DNA of 64,000 nt from Epilithonimonas mollis (GTDB lineage Bacteria > Bacteroidota > Bacteroidia > Flavobacteriales > Weeksellaceae), in NCBI RefSeq assembly GCF_900142325.1, contig NZ_FRAM01000001.1, positions 310,001 to 374,000 of the forward strand, in the 5' to 3' direction. The notes beneath the pieces were generated by a model that searched no databases, was not told the DNA's origin, and saw nothing but the letters and a program-made list of their open reading frames with translations. Made by a program: the position numbers and the translations under genes. Shown in pieces: positions 37,836-45,385 of the stretch (position 1 is the first letter of the stretch; each line of letters opens with the position of its first letter).

Positions 37836-38995
37836 TTTTCTATTGTTTTATATTTGTATAATATTCCACTCAAATCATTCAATAAACCAAACAATCGGTT
37901 CTCAAAATCAAGATTGGCTGTTGGTATTTCGCTTCCGTCAAACCGCTTGGAAATAGTAGGTTCTTCCATTGCTCCGTACTCGTTAAATTCATTGTTGATG
38001 GTATCTGAAAGGCTTTCGTATAACCAGCCTTTAGTATCTGCAATAAATGAAATGTATTTCTCCATTCCGATTATTTCATTTTCATCATCATCATAAGGGT
38101 CTTTTTCGGGCAATGTTGCGTTGCTAAAAATAGTGGTGTTCGGATATTCTGTGCAAAGGGCAAACGCATTACAAGCCACTTGCCAACATTCCTTGTCGAA
38201 CATATCAACACTTTTAAATCGGTTCAAACGCTGTTCAAATACCTTTAGATTCGTTCGATTAAATAGCTTTTGTTCTATTCTATCGCCAATGTATTCGGCA
38301 TTTTTCAATTCACTTTTATAGCTTTCAGTTTCTTCCGTTTCCTCGTCCTGTTCCACCCAATCGTTCATCATTTCGTAAAGCCAATACAAGTAACTTTCTT
38401 CCTGCCTGTAATACGGAATTTGAGCGATATGATACAGATAACTACATACCGATAGTAAAAGCTGTGCGGTCTTTTTACGCTTTGGGTCTTTGAGCATTTT
38501 AAAGAGTGGCACAACGGGAATGTAATACAAGGTTGTTCCTGTGTTGTATCGTTCCTCGCCTATAAAATAGGTTTTCCTGCTATCCTTTACCAATCTGAAA
38601 CCATCCCAATTGCTGTTGGTACGCTTTACTTTGTTTTCCATATCCCACATAGCCAATGTTATATTGTAGGGAAACTTAAAACTGTTGGTCTGCATTGGTT
38701 CAATCCTGTAATGCTTGGCAAGTTTGGAAAGGGACTTGTAAAAATCCCTCTCCGTTTTCTGACAAGCCTCTACGGATTGTGCTGTTTTCAGTTTGGGCAG
38801 AAACGTACACTTTAGAATACCATTGGGAGCATTGCTATCGGTACGGATTTCTGCTTGTCTTTCTGCACTTGGTTTGCGTCCTTTGGTCTTTGCATCCAAC
38901 TGGCGAACTCGCCCAACTGTCGGCGCAATTGCCGTTGTCGTTTTTGTTCGGGTATGCTGATAGTTCCCGATATGATGTTGCGTTGCATAATTCAT
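37832..38995 (-). CDS. PRTRC-cassette protein, possibly protein F
   Basis: This 387-aa protein has a basic N-terminus and a mostly helical body with an acidic stretch (VEQDEETEETESYKSE near 225) and a calcium-like acidic loop (DPYDDDENE). Length and position between proteins C and B suggest PRTRC protein F, but I recognise it by context more than by motif. Confidence 0.55.
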   Translation of the reverse strand: MNYATQHHIGNYQHTRTKTTTAIAPTVGRVRQLDAKTKGRKPSAERQAEIRTDSNAPNGILKCTFLPKLKTAQSVEACQKTERDFYKSLSKLAKHYRIEPMQTNSFKFPYNITLAMWDMENKVKRTNSNWDGFRLVKDSRKTYFIGEERYNTGTTLYYIPVVPLFKMLKDPKRKKTAQLLLSVCSYLYHIAQIPYYRQEESYLYWLYEMMNDWVEQDEETEETESYKSELKNAEYIGDRIEQKLFNRTNLKVFEQRLNRFKSVDMFDKECWQVACNAFALCTEYPNTTIFSNATLPEKDPYDDDENEIIGMEKYISFIADTKGWLYESLSDTINNEFNEYGAMEEPTISKRFDGSEIPTANLDFENRLFGLLNDLSGILYKYKTIEK

Positions 38996-39010
38996 CGCTT
39001 TAATATTTGG

Positions 39011-39229
39011 TTAACCTTTCGTACCCATTACGCTTTCAAATTTGTACTCGACTGCATCATCTTTAATTTGCGGTGCAGATGCTTTTGCAGTTGTCAGAAT
39101 GGGGTACATATTGGCATAAAAATTCATCACGGCTTCCACGCTCCAACGTGGTTCTGGGTCGGTCAGTCTGATGTCCTGTCCTTTATCTTTGAGTATAAAA
39201 ACTCTTTCTAATTGCGTTGCTAATAACAT
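39011..39229 (-). CDS. PRTRC system protein C
   Basis: This 72-aa protein has the compact sequence expected for PRTRC protein C (RVFILKDKGQDIRLTDPEP then MNFYANMYPILTTAK). Function unknown. It lies 11 bp after protein E on the same strand. Confidence 0.82.
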   Translation of the reverse strand: MLLATQLERVFILKDKGQDIRLTDPEPRWSVEAVMNFYANMYPILTTAKASAPQIKDDAVEYKFESVMGTKG

Positions 39230-39240
39230 AATGTTCTGTT

Positions 39241-39858
39241 TTAATGATTACTATTCTTTTCATCTTCGTCTGTTTCATCAATAGGATAATCGGCAGTAAT
39301 TTCTTGTTCTATTGGTGGTTCGGGTTTTGCTTCGTCCATTGCTCCGAAAAGGCTCGGTGTTGCGAATTTGTCGGATAATGCTGTTTTGCGTTTGCGTATC
39401 TCGTCTGCTTTTTCGGGAAACTCCGTTAAATCGGGTACTTTTATCCACGCTTCACGGAACTTACCCTCTTTTTCCAACTCGTCCGCCTTTGCCATTGCAT
39501 CTTTAAACTTCTTGTCTTTGGCTTCTTTTTCTTTTTTCTCTTTTTCGGTTTTTGCTTTCTCGATTGCCGATTGTGCTTTGGCTTCATCAAGTTGCTTTTG
39601 AAATTTCTCCATATCCACCATTAAGCCCGATACCTTTTGTATAGGTGTGGTTATCTGCTCAAAAAATCCCTCATCAAACTCTTGGGGCGTGGCGTTAAAT
39701 GTCAATGGGGGAATTAGATTTTTTGCAGTATCTCCACACGCTTCGTTGTTGAGCAATACCGTTACAATTAGGTTGCTTTCTATTCCTTTTGAAATGTTCA
39801 GTTGCAATACTCCTGTAAAGTCCAACTGCTGTATCTGATTGAAAAAATTTGTATTCAT
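39241..39858 (-). CDS. PRTRC system protein E
   Basis: This 205-aa protein has a folded N-terminal domain (about 1-80, ending PPLTFNATPQEFDEGFF), then a long Lys/Glu/Ala-rich coiled coil (about 85-140) and an acidic C-terminus, as in PRTRC protein E. A structural or DNA-binding role is possible but not shown. PRTRC A and the ParB-like member were not found here. Confidence 0.8.
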   Translation of the reverse strand: MNTNFFNQIQQLDFTGVLQLNISKGIESNLIVTVLLNNEACGDTAKNLIPPLTFNATPQEFDEGFFEQITTPIQKVSGLMVDMEKFQKQLDEAKAQSAIEKAKTEKEKKEKEAKDKKFKDAMAKADELEKEGKFREAWIKVPDLTEFPEKADEIRKRKTALSDKFATPSLFGAMDEAKPEPPIEQEITADYPIDETDEDEKNSNH

Positions 39859-39870
39859 CGTTCTTAAATT

Positions 39871-40053
39871 TTAATTGTTATTACTTTTTTCTTTTTTAAG
39901 TTTCTTGTGCATATCTGCCCAATATTCCTGTCTTTCCTTGTCTGTTTCTGTTGGTGGGTCGTGCAGATATTCTTTATACCAACCTGTTTGTTGAATAGCT
40001 TTTATGAGGTCGGTAACTTCAATCCAATTCCCTTTTTTATCTATGATTTTCAT
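39871..40053 (-). CDS. Small hypothetical protein in the PRTRC operon
   Basis: This 60-aa charged protein (DKKGNWIEVTDLIKAIQQ, then a Lys-rich tail) has no recognised domain. It is kept as a gene because it fits the operon with a 12-bp gap. Confidence 0.6.
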   Translation of the reverse strand: MKIIDKKGNWIEVTDLIKAIQQTGWYKEYLHDPPTETDKERQEYWADMHKKLKKEKSNNN

Positions 40054-40071
40054 CGTACTTGGCTTTAAGTG

Positions 40072-40413
40072 TTATTTACTGATTTCCGCTATTTGGTCAA
40101 TCCTACCATAAATGATACTTCTAAGACTTGTTTTGTCGGGAGCGTTGTATTCTGCCCAACTGCCGTACTGCTTTACGATATAGGATTTTAAAACATCCTC
40201 GAAACCAAAACGATAACCCATAAGCGGGACGGCTCTTTTGAAATAGGCGTTTCGGTTTACTGCTTCGGCAAGCCAATTTTTTTCGGCTCGGTTCAACTTG
40301 TCGCCTTTGTTCAGTTTTTCCCTTAATAGGTAAACCTTTGCATTTTGCAGGGTTGCCAATTCGGGTACATCTTGGCGTACAAACTTTGTAGCTATTATTG
40401 TTACTATTTCCAT
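40072..40413 (-). CDS. Hypothetical protein in the PRTRC operon
   Basis: This 113-aa basic, helical protein (LNRAEKNWLAEAVNRNAYFK) has no recognised motif. It lies 11 bp after the YubB-like gene and 18 bp before the next gene on the same strand. Confidence 0.65.
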   Translation of the reverse strand: MEIVTIIATKFVRQDVPELATLQNAKVYLLREKLNKGDKLNRAEKNWLAEAVNRNAYFKRAVPLMGYRFGFEDVLKSYIVKQYGSWAEYNAPDKTSLRSIIYGRIDQIAEISK

Positions 40414-40424
40414 TGCGGTAGATT

Positions 40425-40907
40425 TTAAGGTTGCTGATTTTTGATTTTTCGTTCCAACAAGGTTTCCAATATCTCGTAATCACTTTCGTAAATTTCTCCT
40501 TCGAAATGGTAGGTGTCCGTTTCTTCATCAAACCCGTATTGTTCAAAATCTTCGTCTTCCAAATAAATATCTGTGAGTAGCTTGTCATAAAATGTTGCCC
40601 TACCATATATAAGATTGCCCATTTCTTCATAATCCTGTGTAAAGTTCACTTCGTAATGTTCCGCTATCTTTTGAATTACTTCTATATTGGGCGACCATTT
40701 TGTTTCATACTGAAATTGCCCTTCATCGCCTTCATTCCAATAGATATTGAAGAAATAACCACCATTATTTTTAGAAATAAATTCGGGTAGTTGCCCTTCT
40801 TCGGTTTTTTCTTCCTTTTCCTTCATTGATTGAAAAAGTTCCTGTATTGCTGTGATTGTTTCGGGTTTCCCCTCGAATACAACTGTATTACTGCACCAAT
40901 TTGCCAT
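40425..40907 (-). CDS. DUF1281/YubB-like protein
   Basis: This 160-aa acidic protein starts with MANWCSNTVVFEG, the hallmark of the DUF1281/YubB ferredoxin-fold family found on plasmids and phages. The family has no settled function. Very acidic C-terminal half. Confidence 0.7.
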   Translation of the reverse strand: MANWCSNTVVFEGKPETITAIQELFQSMKEKEEKTEEGQLPEFISKNNGGYFFNIYWNEGDEGQFQYETKWSPNIEVIQKIAEHYEVNFTQDYEEMGNLIYGRATFYDKLLTDIYLEDEDFEQYGFDEETDTYHFEGEIYESDYEILETLLERKIKNQQP

Positions 40908-40959
40908 AACTTTTGTTTTTAGTAGGCTACCACCGATTAAAGCGGTAGCCTGTTGTTAT

Positions 40960-42033
40960 TTAATTAAGGTTTAGGATTTCTGCACCATCTAAAGCAAAAC
41001 CATTACACAATTCAAATGCTTTCTGTGATTTGAGTTGAGCAGTGCCACCCAATACAATGCTCTGCAACTTGGCTTCATCATTCTTGTAATTTCTTACGTT
41101 CTGATAGTAACCTGTAACCGCATTATAAGCTCCGAACAATGTTCCTTTTGTCGTATCCATTTGTTGGGTGTCGCTTATCATTGCGTATGCAAAAGCATCT
41201 TCAACGGTGTTTTTGAACACGGTGGAAATTTCATCTTCTGCACCTTTTTTGATAAGGTCAAGCGTTTCCTTATTCGGGCAAAGTGCCAATTGGATTAGCT
41301 TTTTAACCTCTTGGTCCGTTACCTTTACTTTTGCCCATTCGTTGAAAATACTCTCCAATTGATTGCTTAATGTGTTGGCAAGTCCCATAATCTTGTGAGC
41401 GTTCTCGATACGTTGTTTTGCTCCCGAAGTGTGTTTGATACGAACAACATTGGTCATACTGCGTAAAGATGCATTCAGCGTGTTTTGGCAAACAATACGG
41501 ATAGGCGTAAATGCGGCTGTGATGCTTCCGCTACCATCGTGCGAAGTGGTAAGGAAAATGTACTTTTCTGTAACATCATCGCCATTGCCTACACGAATAT
41601 AATCGGGCAATTTGGCTGTAATAAAAATGCGTTCTCCGTTGCCTATTGCTCCTGCGGTTTCGTACAGAATGCCCTCGTCACCGCCTACAATAGCATCAAA
41701 GAAATTAAAGGCTTCACGGTTTTGTACGATATGGTAATCCTTACCGACTACGCCCAATACGGCATTGTTATCGGTGCGTATGTTGGCGAAATAGTTAGGT
41801 ACTTCCAATTCGCTACTGCCTATCTCTATACCGTTGGTGGTTTCGATAATGCCCGAACCTTTGGTAAATAGTGGGGATTTTACGACTTCGTAATCTAATC
41901 CTGCGTGTTTGATAGCTTCCTCGCTTGTTGGGTATTGCTCCACGATTTGCCCTAAACCGTGCCACGCTTTTTGCTGAACGCTGAAAAATGAATAACGTCC
42001 TGTTCTCTCGTTGAAATTGATATTATGTGCCAT
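40960..42033 (-). CDS. DUF932 phage/plasmid-like protein
   Basis: This 357-aa protein has the DUF932 signature (FSVQQKAWHGLGQIV near residue 18; RIVCQNTLNASL near 182). The family is typical of phages, plasmids and ICEs and often lies near SSB genes. A role in DNA metabolism of the element is inferred. It lies 44 bp after ssb. Confidence 0.85.
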   Translation of the reverse strand: MAHNINFNERTGRYSFFSVQQKAWHGLGQIVEQYPTSEEAIKHAGLDYEVVKSPLFTKGSGIIETTNGIEIGSSELEVPNYFANIRTDNNAVLGVVGKDYHIVQNREAFNFFDAIVGGDEGILYETAGAIGNGERIFITAKLPDYIRVGNGDDVTEKYIFLTTSHDGSGSITAAFTPIRIVCQNTLNASLRSMTNVVRIKHTSGAKQRIENAHKIMGLANTLSNQLESIFNEWAKVKVTDQEVKKLIQLALCPNKETLDLIKKGAEDEISTVFKNTVEDAFAYAMISDTQQMDTTKGTLFGAYNAVTGYYQNVRNYKNDEAKLQSIVLGGTAQLKSQKAFELCNGFALDGAEILNLN

Positions 42034-42077
42034 AATGTTTAAAATTTTGATATAAAAAATGGATTGAATGTTCTTGA

Positions 42078-42470
42078 TTAAAATGGAAGGTCGTCTTCTG
42101 TACCTTTTCCTGCTGTACTGTTGTTTCCTGTTTGTGCAGTAGCTTGTACGCTTTCGGTTCTCTTACTACCTCCGTGCAATTTGATTTGTGAGGTGTGGAA
42201 ATTCAGACCTGCTCTTGGCTCTCCATCATTACCTGTCCACGCTCTTGTACTTACTCGTCCCGATAGTTCTACCAAAGTGCCTTTTGTGAGTAGCTTGGCT
42301 ACATTCGGGGTTATCCAATAGGAGCAGTCGAAATAGGTTGTTTGCTCTATGCGTTCGCCTTGCTTGTTACGGTAGCTGTCGTTGGTCGCTACTGAAAAAT
42401 TTACTACTTGTTTGTCCTGTGACGTTGTGCGTACTTCCGCATCCCTTGTCAGTCTTCCTGTGATGTTCAT
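42078..42470 (-). CDS. ssb: Single-stranded DNA-binding protein
   Basis: This 130-aa protein has an OB-fold (NITGRLTRDAEVRTT, VATNDSYRNKQGE, LVELSGRVSTR) and ends in the acidic, Phe-terminated tip EDDLPF that recruits partner proteins. It probably protects the single strand during conjugation and heads the leftward PRTRC operon. The chromosome must have its own ssb, so this is an element-specific copy. Confidence 0.92.
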   Translation of the reverse strand: MNITGRLTRDAEVRTTSQDKQVVNFSVATNDSYRNKQGERIEQTTYFDCSYWITPNVAKLLTKGTLVELSGRVSTRAWTGNDGEPRAGLNFHTSQIKLHGGSKRTESVQATAQTGNNSTAGKGTEDDLPF

Positions 42471-42486
42471 ATTCTTTAATTTTTAG

Positions 42487-42585
42487 TTATTGATTTTGAT
42501 TTTTTTTAGATTTATTCGGCAATGAGAGGAGGTGCTGTTTCGTTTCATTACCATTTCCAATGTTTTTAATTTTCGTATCTGACAT
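42487..42585 (-). CDS. Possible 32-aa leader peptide or small gene upstream of ssb
   Basis: An ATG at 42585 opens a 32-codon frame (MSDTKIKNIGNGNE..., very rich in Lys, Asn and Gln) that ends 17 bp before the ssb start. It has an A-rich leader, as usual in this phylum. The composition is low-complexity, so it could be spurious. Confidence 0.3.
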   Translation of the reverse strand: MSDTKIKNIGNGNETKQHLLSLPNKSKKNQNQ

Positions 42586-43067
42586 TTTTTTTATTCGTTT
42601 AAAGAGCCGGAGTATGCTATGTTTCGTTTCACGAGCATAAAAGGTTCGTGTTTAGCATCACCAAGGTTTTGGAAAAAAATACTACCCAACGGGTGGAGAT
42701 TATTTTCCAAACTTGCTTGACCTTTGTGATGCGTTAAGAACACGGAAATACCTTTGCTCTTGAAATGGGACAAAAAGCATACGGGTCTTTGGATAAAAAT
42801 GAATGTGGAAGCTAAGAAGATGGCATTGAGAAATGGTTTACAGTGAATTGAAATAACACTTCCAATTCGCTGAATTTTTAAAACACTTTTTTAAAGCGGT
42901 GGGGCTATCAAAGCCACACTAATAGAGGATTAAAAAATTGTATTTGTGTGGGAGGCGTAGATGGCAACATTTTTTAATCTTCTGTTCCAGAAGTAGCCGA
43001 AAAGCTCTTTTACAGAAAGGGAATAGCAGAGCGAAGTAAATGTGCTTTGGCTATAAAATATGGGCAT

Positions 43068-43095
43068 AAAAAAAGCAGAACCGTTAAGTTCTGCT
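43068..43095 (-). terminator. Integrase terminator
   Basis: An 8-bp stem AGCAGAAC/GTTCTGCT (43074-43081 and 43088-43095) with a 6-nt loop has a run of As on its left, which is a U-run for leftward transcription. It lies 24 bp after the integrase stop. Confidence 0.8.
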
Positions 43096-43118
43096 CGTAA
43101 TTATCAAATTGTGATTAA

Positions 43119-44369
43119 CTATATAACCTGTAAAAACGCTTCTTCAATCTCCTTAAATTTAGGAGCTACCAAATCCATATCCTTACTAATCTTTTGGCTG
43201 GTAATTTTAGCATAAATCTGTGTAGTAGAAATATTTTTATGCCCCATCATTTTACTAAGGCTTTCAAGGGGAACACCTTCTGTCAAAAACATCGTTCCAA
43301 ATGTGTGTCTTGCGGTGTGAAAAGTTACTTTTTGTTCTGTAATAATTTTAGCTTTTTCAATTAATTTGCCAATGTGAGTATTGCAGGTTACATTGGTTGG
43401 AACTGGAAAGATAAACTCATTACGAGTGCTACCGAGGTATTTTTCTATGATACGTTTTGGGATTTCCATTAACCGAACATTAGAAGCAATATCTGATTTT
43501 TTTCTTCTGCTGATGATCCATTGATGGCCATCGAAGAAAGACTGAATATTGTTCCTTGTTAGTTTTTTAATATCCGCATAAGCAAGTCCGGTAAAACAAC
43601 TGAAAATAAAAAGATCTTTTACAAGCTCATACCGTGGGTGGGGCGGTGCACACATCATCAGTTTTTCTACATCTTCTTTAAGAATATAACCCCTGTCGGT
43701 TTCTTCCATATTAATTTCATAATCTTGAAACGGATTATCACGTATCAAACCTTTTTTTATAGCCAATTCTACCAGACTTAGTACGGGCATCGTGTAAACC
43801 CAAACCGTATTATGTGTAGATTGTAAATCGTACCGAAGATAAAAATCGAATTCCCTAATAAAATCTCCAGTCAATTCCCGAAAGGCCATATCATCACGAT
43901 GATAGCGTTCTTTGATAAAAGTGGTAAGATGATTATAAACCGTGATGTACTTGTTGTAGGTGCTTTGTGAACGTTCTTCCTTGTCAACCAATTTTTTAAA
44001 ATCCTCATTTTTATCGTTAAAGACTTTTAGAATTGCATCATCCATTACACCAACACCCAAGAATGAGAGCTTTACTTTTTGGGAAGTAGCAAAGCCCTCG
44101 TGTTTCAGCATATCTTCATAAATTTTGTCAATACGCCCACGTATGTTATCCAACTTTTTATTAATATTTAAAGCTGTTGCGCTTTTACCCTCAACTCTTC
44201 CATATTTTAGATCCCAATTGCTAGGGTCAATTTCTAACTTTGTCCCGAAAGTTTTAGGTGTTCCGTCAATGGTAATACGTGCCATAATCGGAGCATTACC
44301 ATTTTTTTTCAGTTCGTTCTTTTTCAAGTAGAAAAGCAGTTTGAACGTTGATTTTTTTGTCTGCGTCAT
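43119..44369 (-). CDS. Tyrosine recombinase (ICE integrase)
   Basis: This 416-aa site-specific recombinase has an N-terminal arm-binding and SAM-like core-binding region (FYLKKNELKKNGNAPIMAR; QSTYNKYITVYNHLTTF) and a C-terminal catalytic domain. Visible catalytic residues are the Lys of ISRRKKSD near 280, HTARH near 350 (His/Arg pair), the His of MGHKNISTT and the nucleophile Tyr in TQIYAKI near 385. The first catalytic Arg is not seen: the usual TGxR box reads FTGLAYAD near 257, a substitution also known in CTnDOT integrase. It marks the right end of the ICE. Confidence 0.9.
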   Translation of the reverse strand: MTQTKKSTFKLLFYLKKNELKKNGNAPIMARITIDGTPKTFGTKLEIDPSNWDLKYGRVEGKSATALNINKKLDNIRGRIDKIYEDMLKHEGFATSQKVKLSFLGVGVMDDAILKVFNDKNEDFKKLVDKEERSQSTYNKYITVYNHLTTFIKERYHRDDMAFRELTGDFIREFDFYLRYDLQSTHNTVWVYTMPVLSLVELAIKKGLIRDNPFQDYEINMEETDRGYILKEDVEKLMMCAPPHPRYELVKDLFIFSCFTGLAYADIKKLTRNNIQSFFDGHQWIISRRKKSDIASNVRLMEIPKRIIEKYLGSTRNEFIFPVPTNVTCNTHIGKLIEKAKIITEQKVTFHTARHTFGTMFLTEGVPLESLSKMMGHKNISTTQIYAKITSQKISKDMDLVAPKFKEIEEAFLQVI

Positions 44370-44370
44370 A

Positions 44371-44411
44371 ACTCAAATGTTTAATGTTTAAAATTAATTT
44401 ACATTGAGTTA
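44371..44411. promoter_or_regulatory. Inverted repeat upstream of the integrase
   Basis: AACTCAAATGT (44371-44381) and ACATTGAGTT (44402-44411) are near-perfect inverted arms 20 nt apart, directly next to the integrase start. It could be an operator, an excisionase site or an integrase arm site. Confidence 0.4.
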
Positions 44412-44833
44412 CAAGGAAATATAAAAATAAGTGCAAAACACTGAAATATAACCGTTTAAACTAATAAGGAACCTCTATTAATCGGTAACGAATTAGTAAC
44501 TTAACTTTGTCATTTCAAGCCCAAAACCTATCAGACACCGAGTTCCAAATAAAGACTACTTCTTTATAAAACATTGTATAGCAACGGATTTAATCGTTTT
44601 GCTTAACTTTGCTTTTTACTAATCTTTTTTTTCAAAAATATTCAAATTTTTATTTTTTTTACTAATATTTAATTATCCATAGCTTTGAGTTGTCTTATAT
44701 TTTAAATATCAATTAAAATAACAATTCCATCCTGATATTTATTATTGTTTGTATCACAACTCATTTTATCCATTTTTTTTAACGGATTTTTTTCACCCAC
44801 TTGTAACAATCCAAAAATTGACGCAACTAATTA

Positions 44834-44862
44834 ATTGATATATCAATAATTGATAAATCATT
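44834..44862. promoter_or_regulatory. Tandem palindromes upstream of marR, candidate operator
   Basis: A perfect 14-bp palindrome ATTGATATATCAAT (44834-44847) is followed by a near-palindrome ATTGATAAATCATT (44849-44862), 14 bp before the marR start. MarR regulators usually bind AT-rich palindromes in their own promoter. Confidence 0.55.
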
Positions 44863-44876
44863 TTAAATCAAAGATT

Positions 44877-45323
44877 ATGGAAAAATTAGATTCAATCATA
44901 TTTTATAACATCGACAAAGCCATCCGGGCCTACAGGAATTATGCCCAGAGACAACTCAGAGAAAACGGGTTCAACATCACCATCGACCAATGGCTCATCA
45001 TCAAAGCCCTGCTCGAAAATCCCGAAATCACACAGAACGAAATAGGAAATCTGGTTTTTAAAGACAATGCTTCCGTCACCAGAATCATCGAATTGTTAGT
45101 CAAATCCGGGTTCATCACACGCAAAGTCCATCCAACCGACCGCAGAAAAACGAACCTTAGCGTGACCAAATCCGGAAAAGATATCATCGAAAAAGTCCAG
45201 AACCTCGTGGAAAACAACAGAAGTGTTGCTTTACAAAACGTTTCCAGACAAGAGCTGAAAATAATGAACAATACCCTTCTCAAAATAGCAGAAAACTGCA
45301 TCAACACGAAAAATAAATCTTAA
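44877..45323 (+). CDS. MarR-family transcriptional regulator
   Basis: This 148-aa winged-helix regulator has recognisable helices (TIDQWLIIKALLENPEITQNEI) and a wing (VKSGFITRKVHPTDRRKTNLS). The ATG at 44877 is preferred over an in-frame TTG at 44850 that would overlap the operator. A TonB-type receptor gene follows 62 bp downstream on the same strand, so the regulator may control its own expression and that of the receptor. It is the first chromosomal gene beyond the ICE. Confidence 0.85.
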   Translation: MEKLDSIIFYNIDKAIRAYRNYAQRQLRENGFNITIDQWLIIKALLENPEITQNEIGNLVFKDNASVTRIIELLVKSGFITRKVHPTDRRKTNLSVTKSGKDIIEKVQNLVENNRSVALQNVSRQELKIMNNTLLKIAENCINTKNKS

Positions 45324-45385
45324 GCAACATCATCTGCCAAATAAAATCAGCGAATACCAAAAAATTCAATCCAAAAACAACCGCA

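Larger units (their letters stand above)
42471..43118. other. 650-bp gap between ssb and the integrase
   Basis: Apart from the possible 32-aa frame, no gene was supported. It holds two potential hairpins: GTGGGGCT/AGCCACAC around 42899-42918, and an inverted repeat with arms GATTAAAAAATTGT (42928-42941) and ACATTTTTTAATC (42967-42979). The integrase terminator is at its right end. Control of the ssb operon must lie here. Confidence 0.55.
44370..44876. other. AT-rich gap containing the ICE right junction
   Basis: No gene. It contains an inverted repeat at 44371-44411 just upstream of the integrase, TTAACTTTG at 44501 and again at 44603, and the marR operator palindromes at 44834-44862. The attachment site must lie here or in the integrase itself; it cannot be fixed without the left end. 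Confidence 0.55.

Noticed and set aside
42591-42773. 60-aa frame in the ssb-integrase spacer
   Set aside because: No motif, no operon context, and composition like non-coding DNA; treated as chance.
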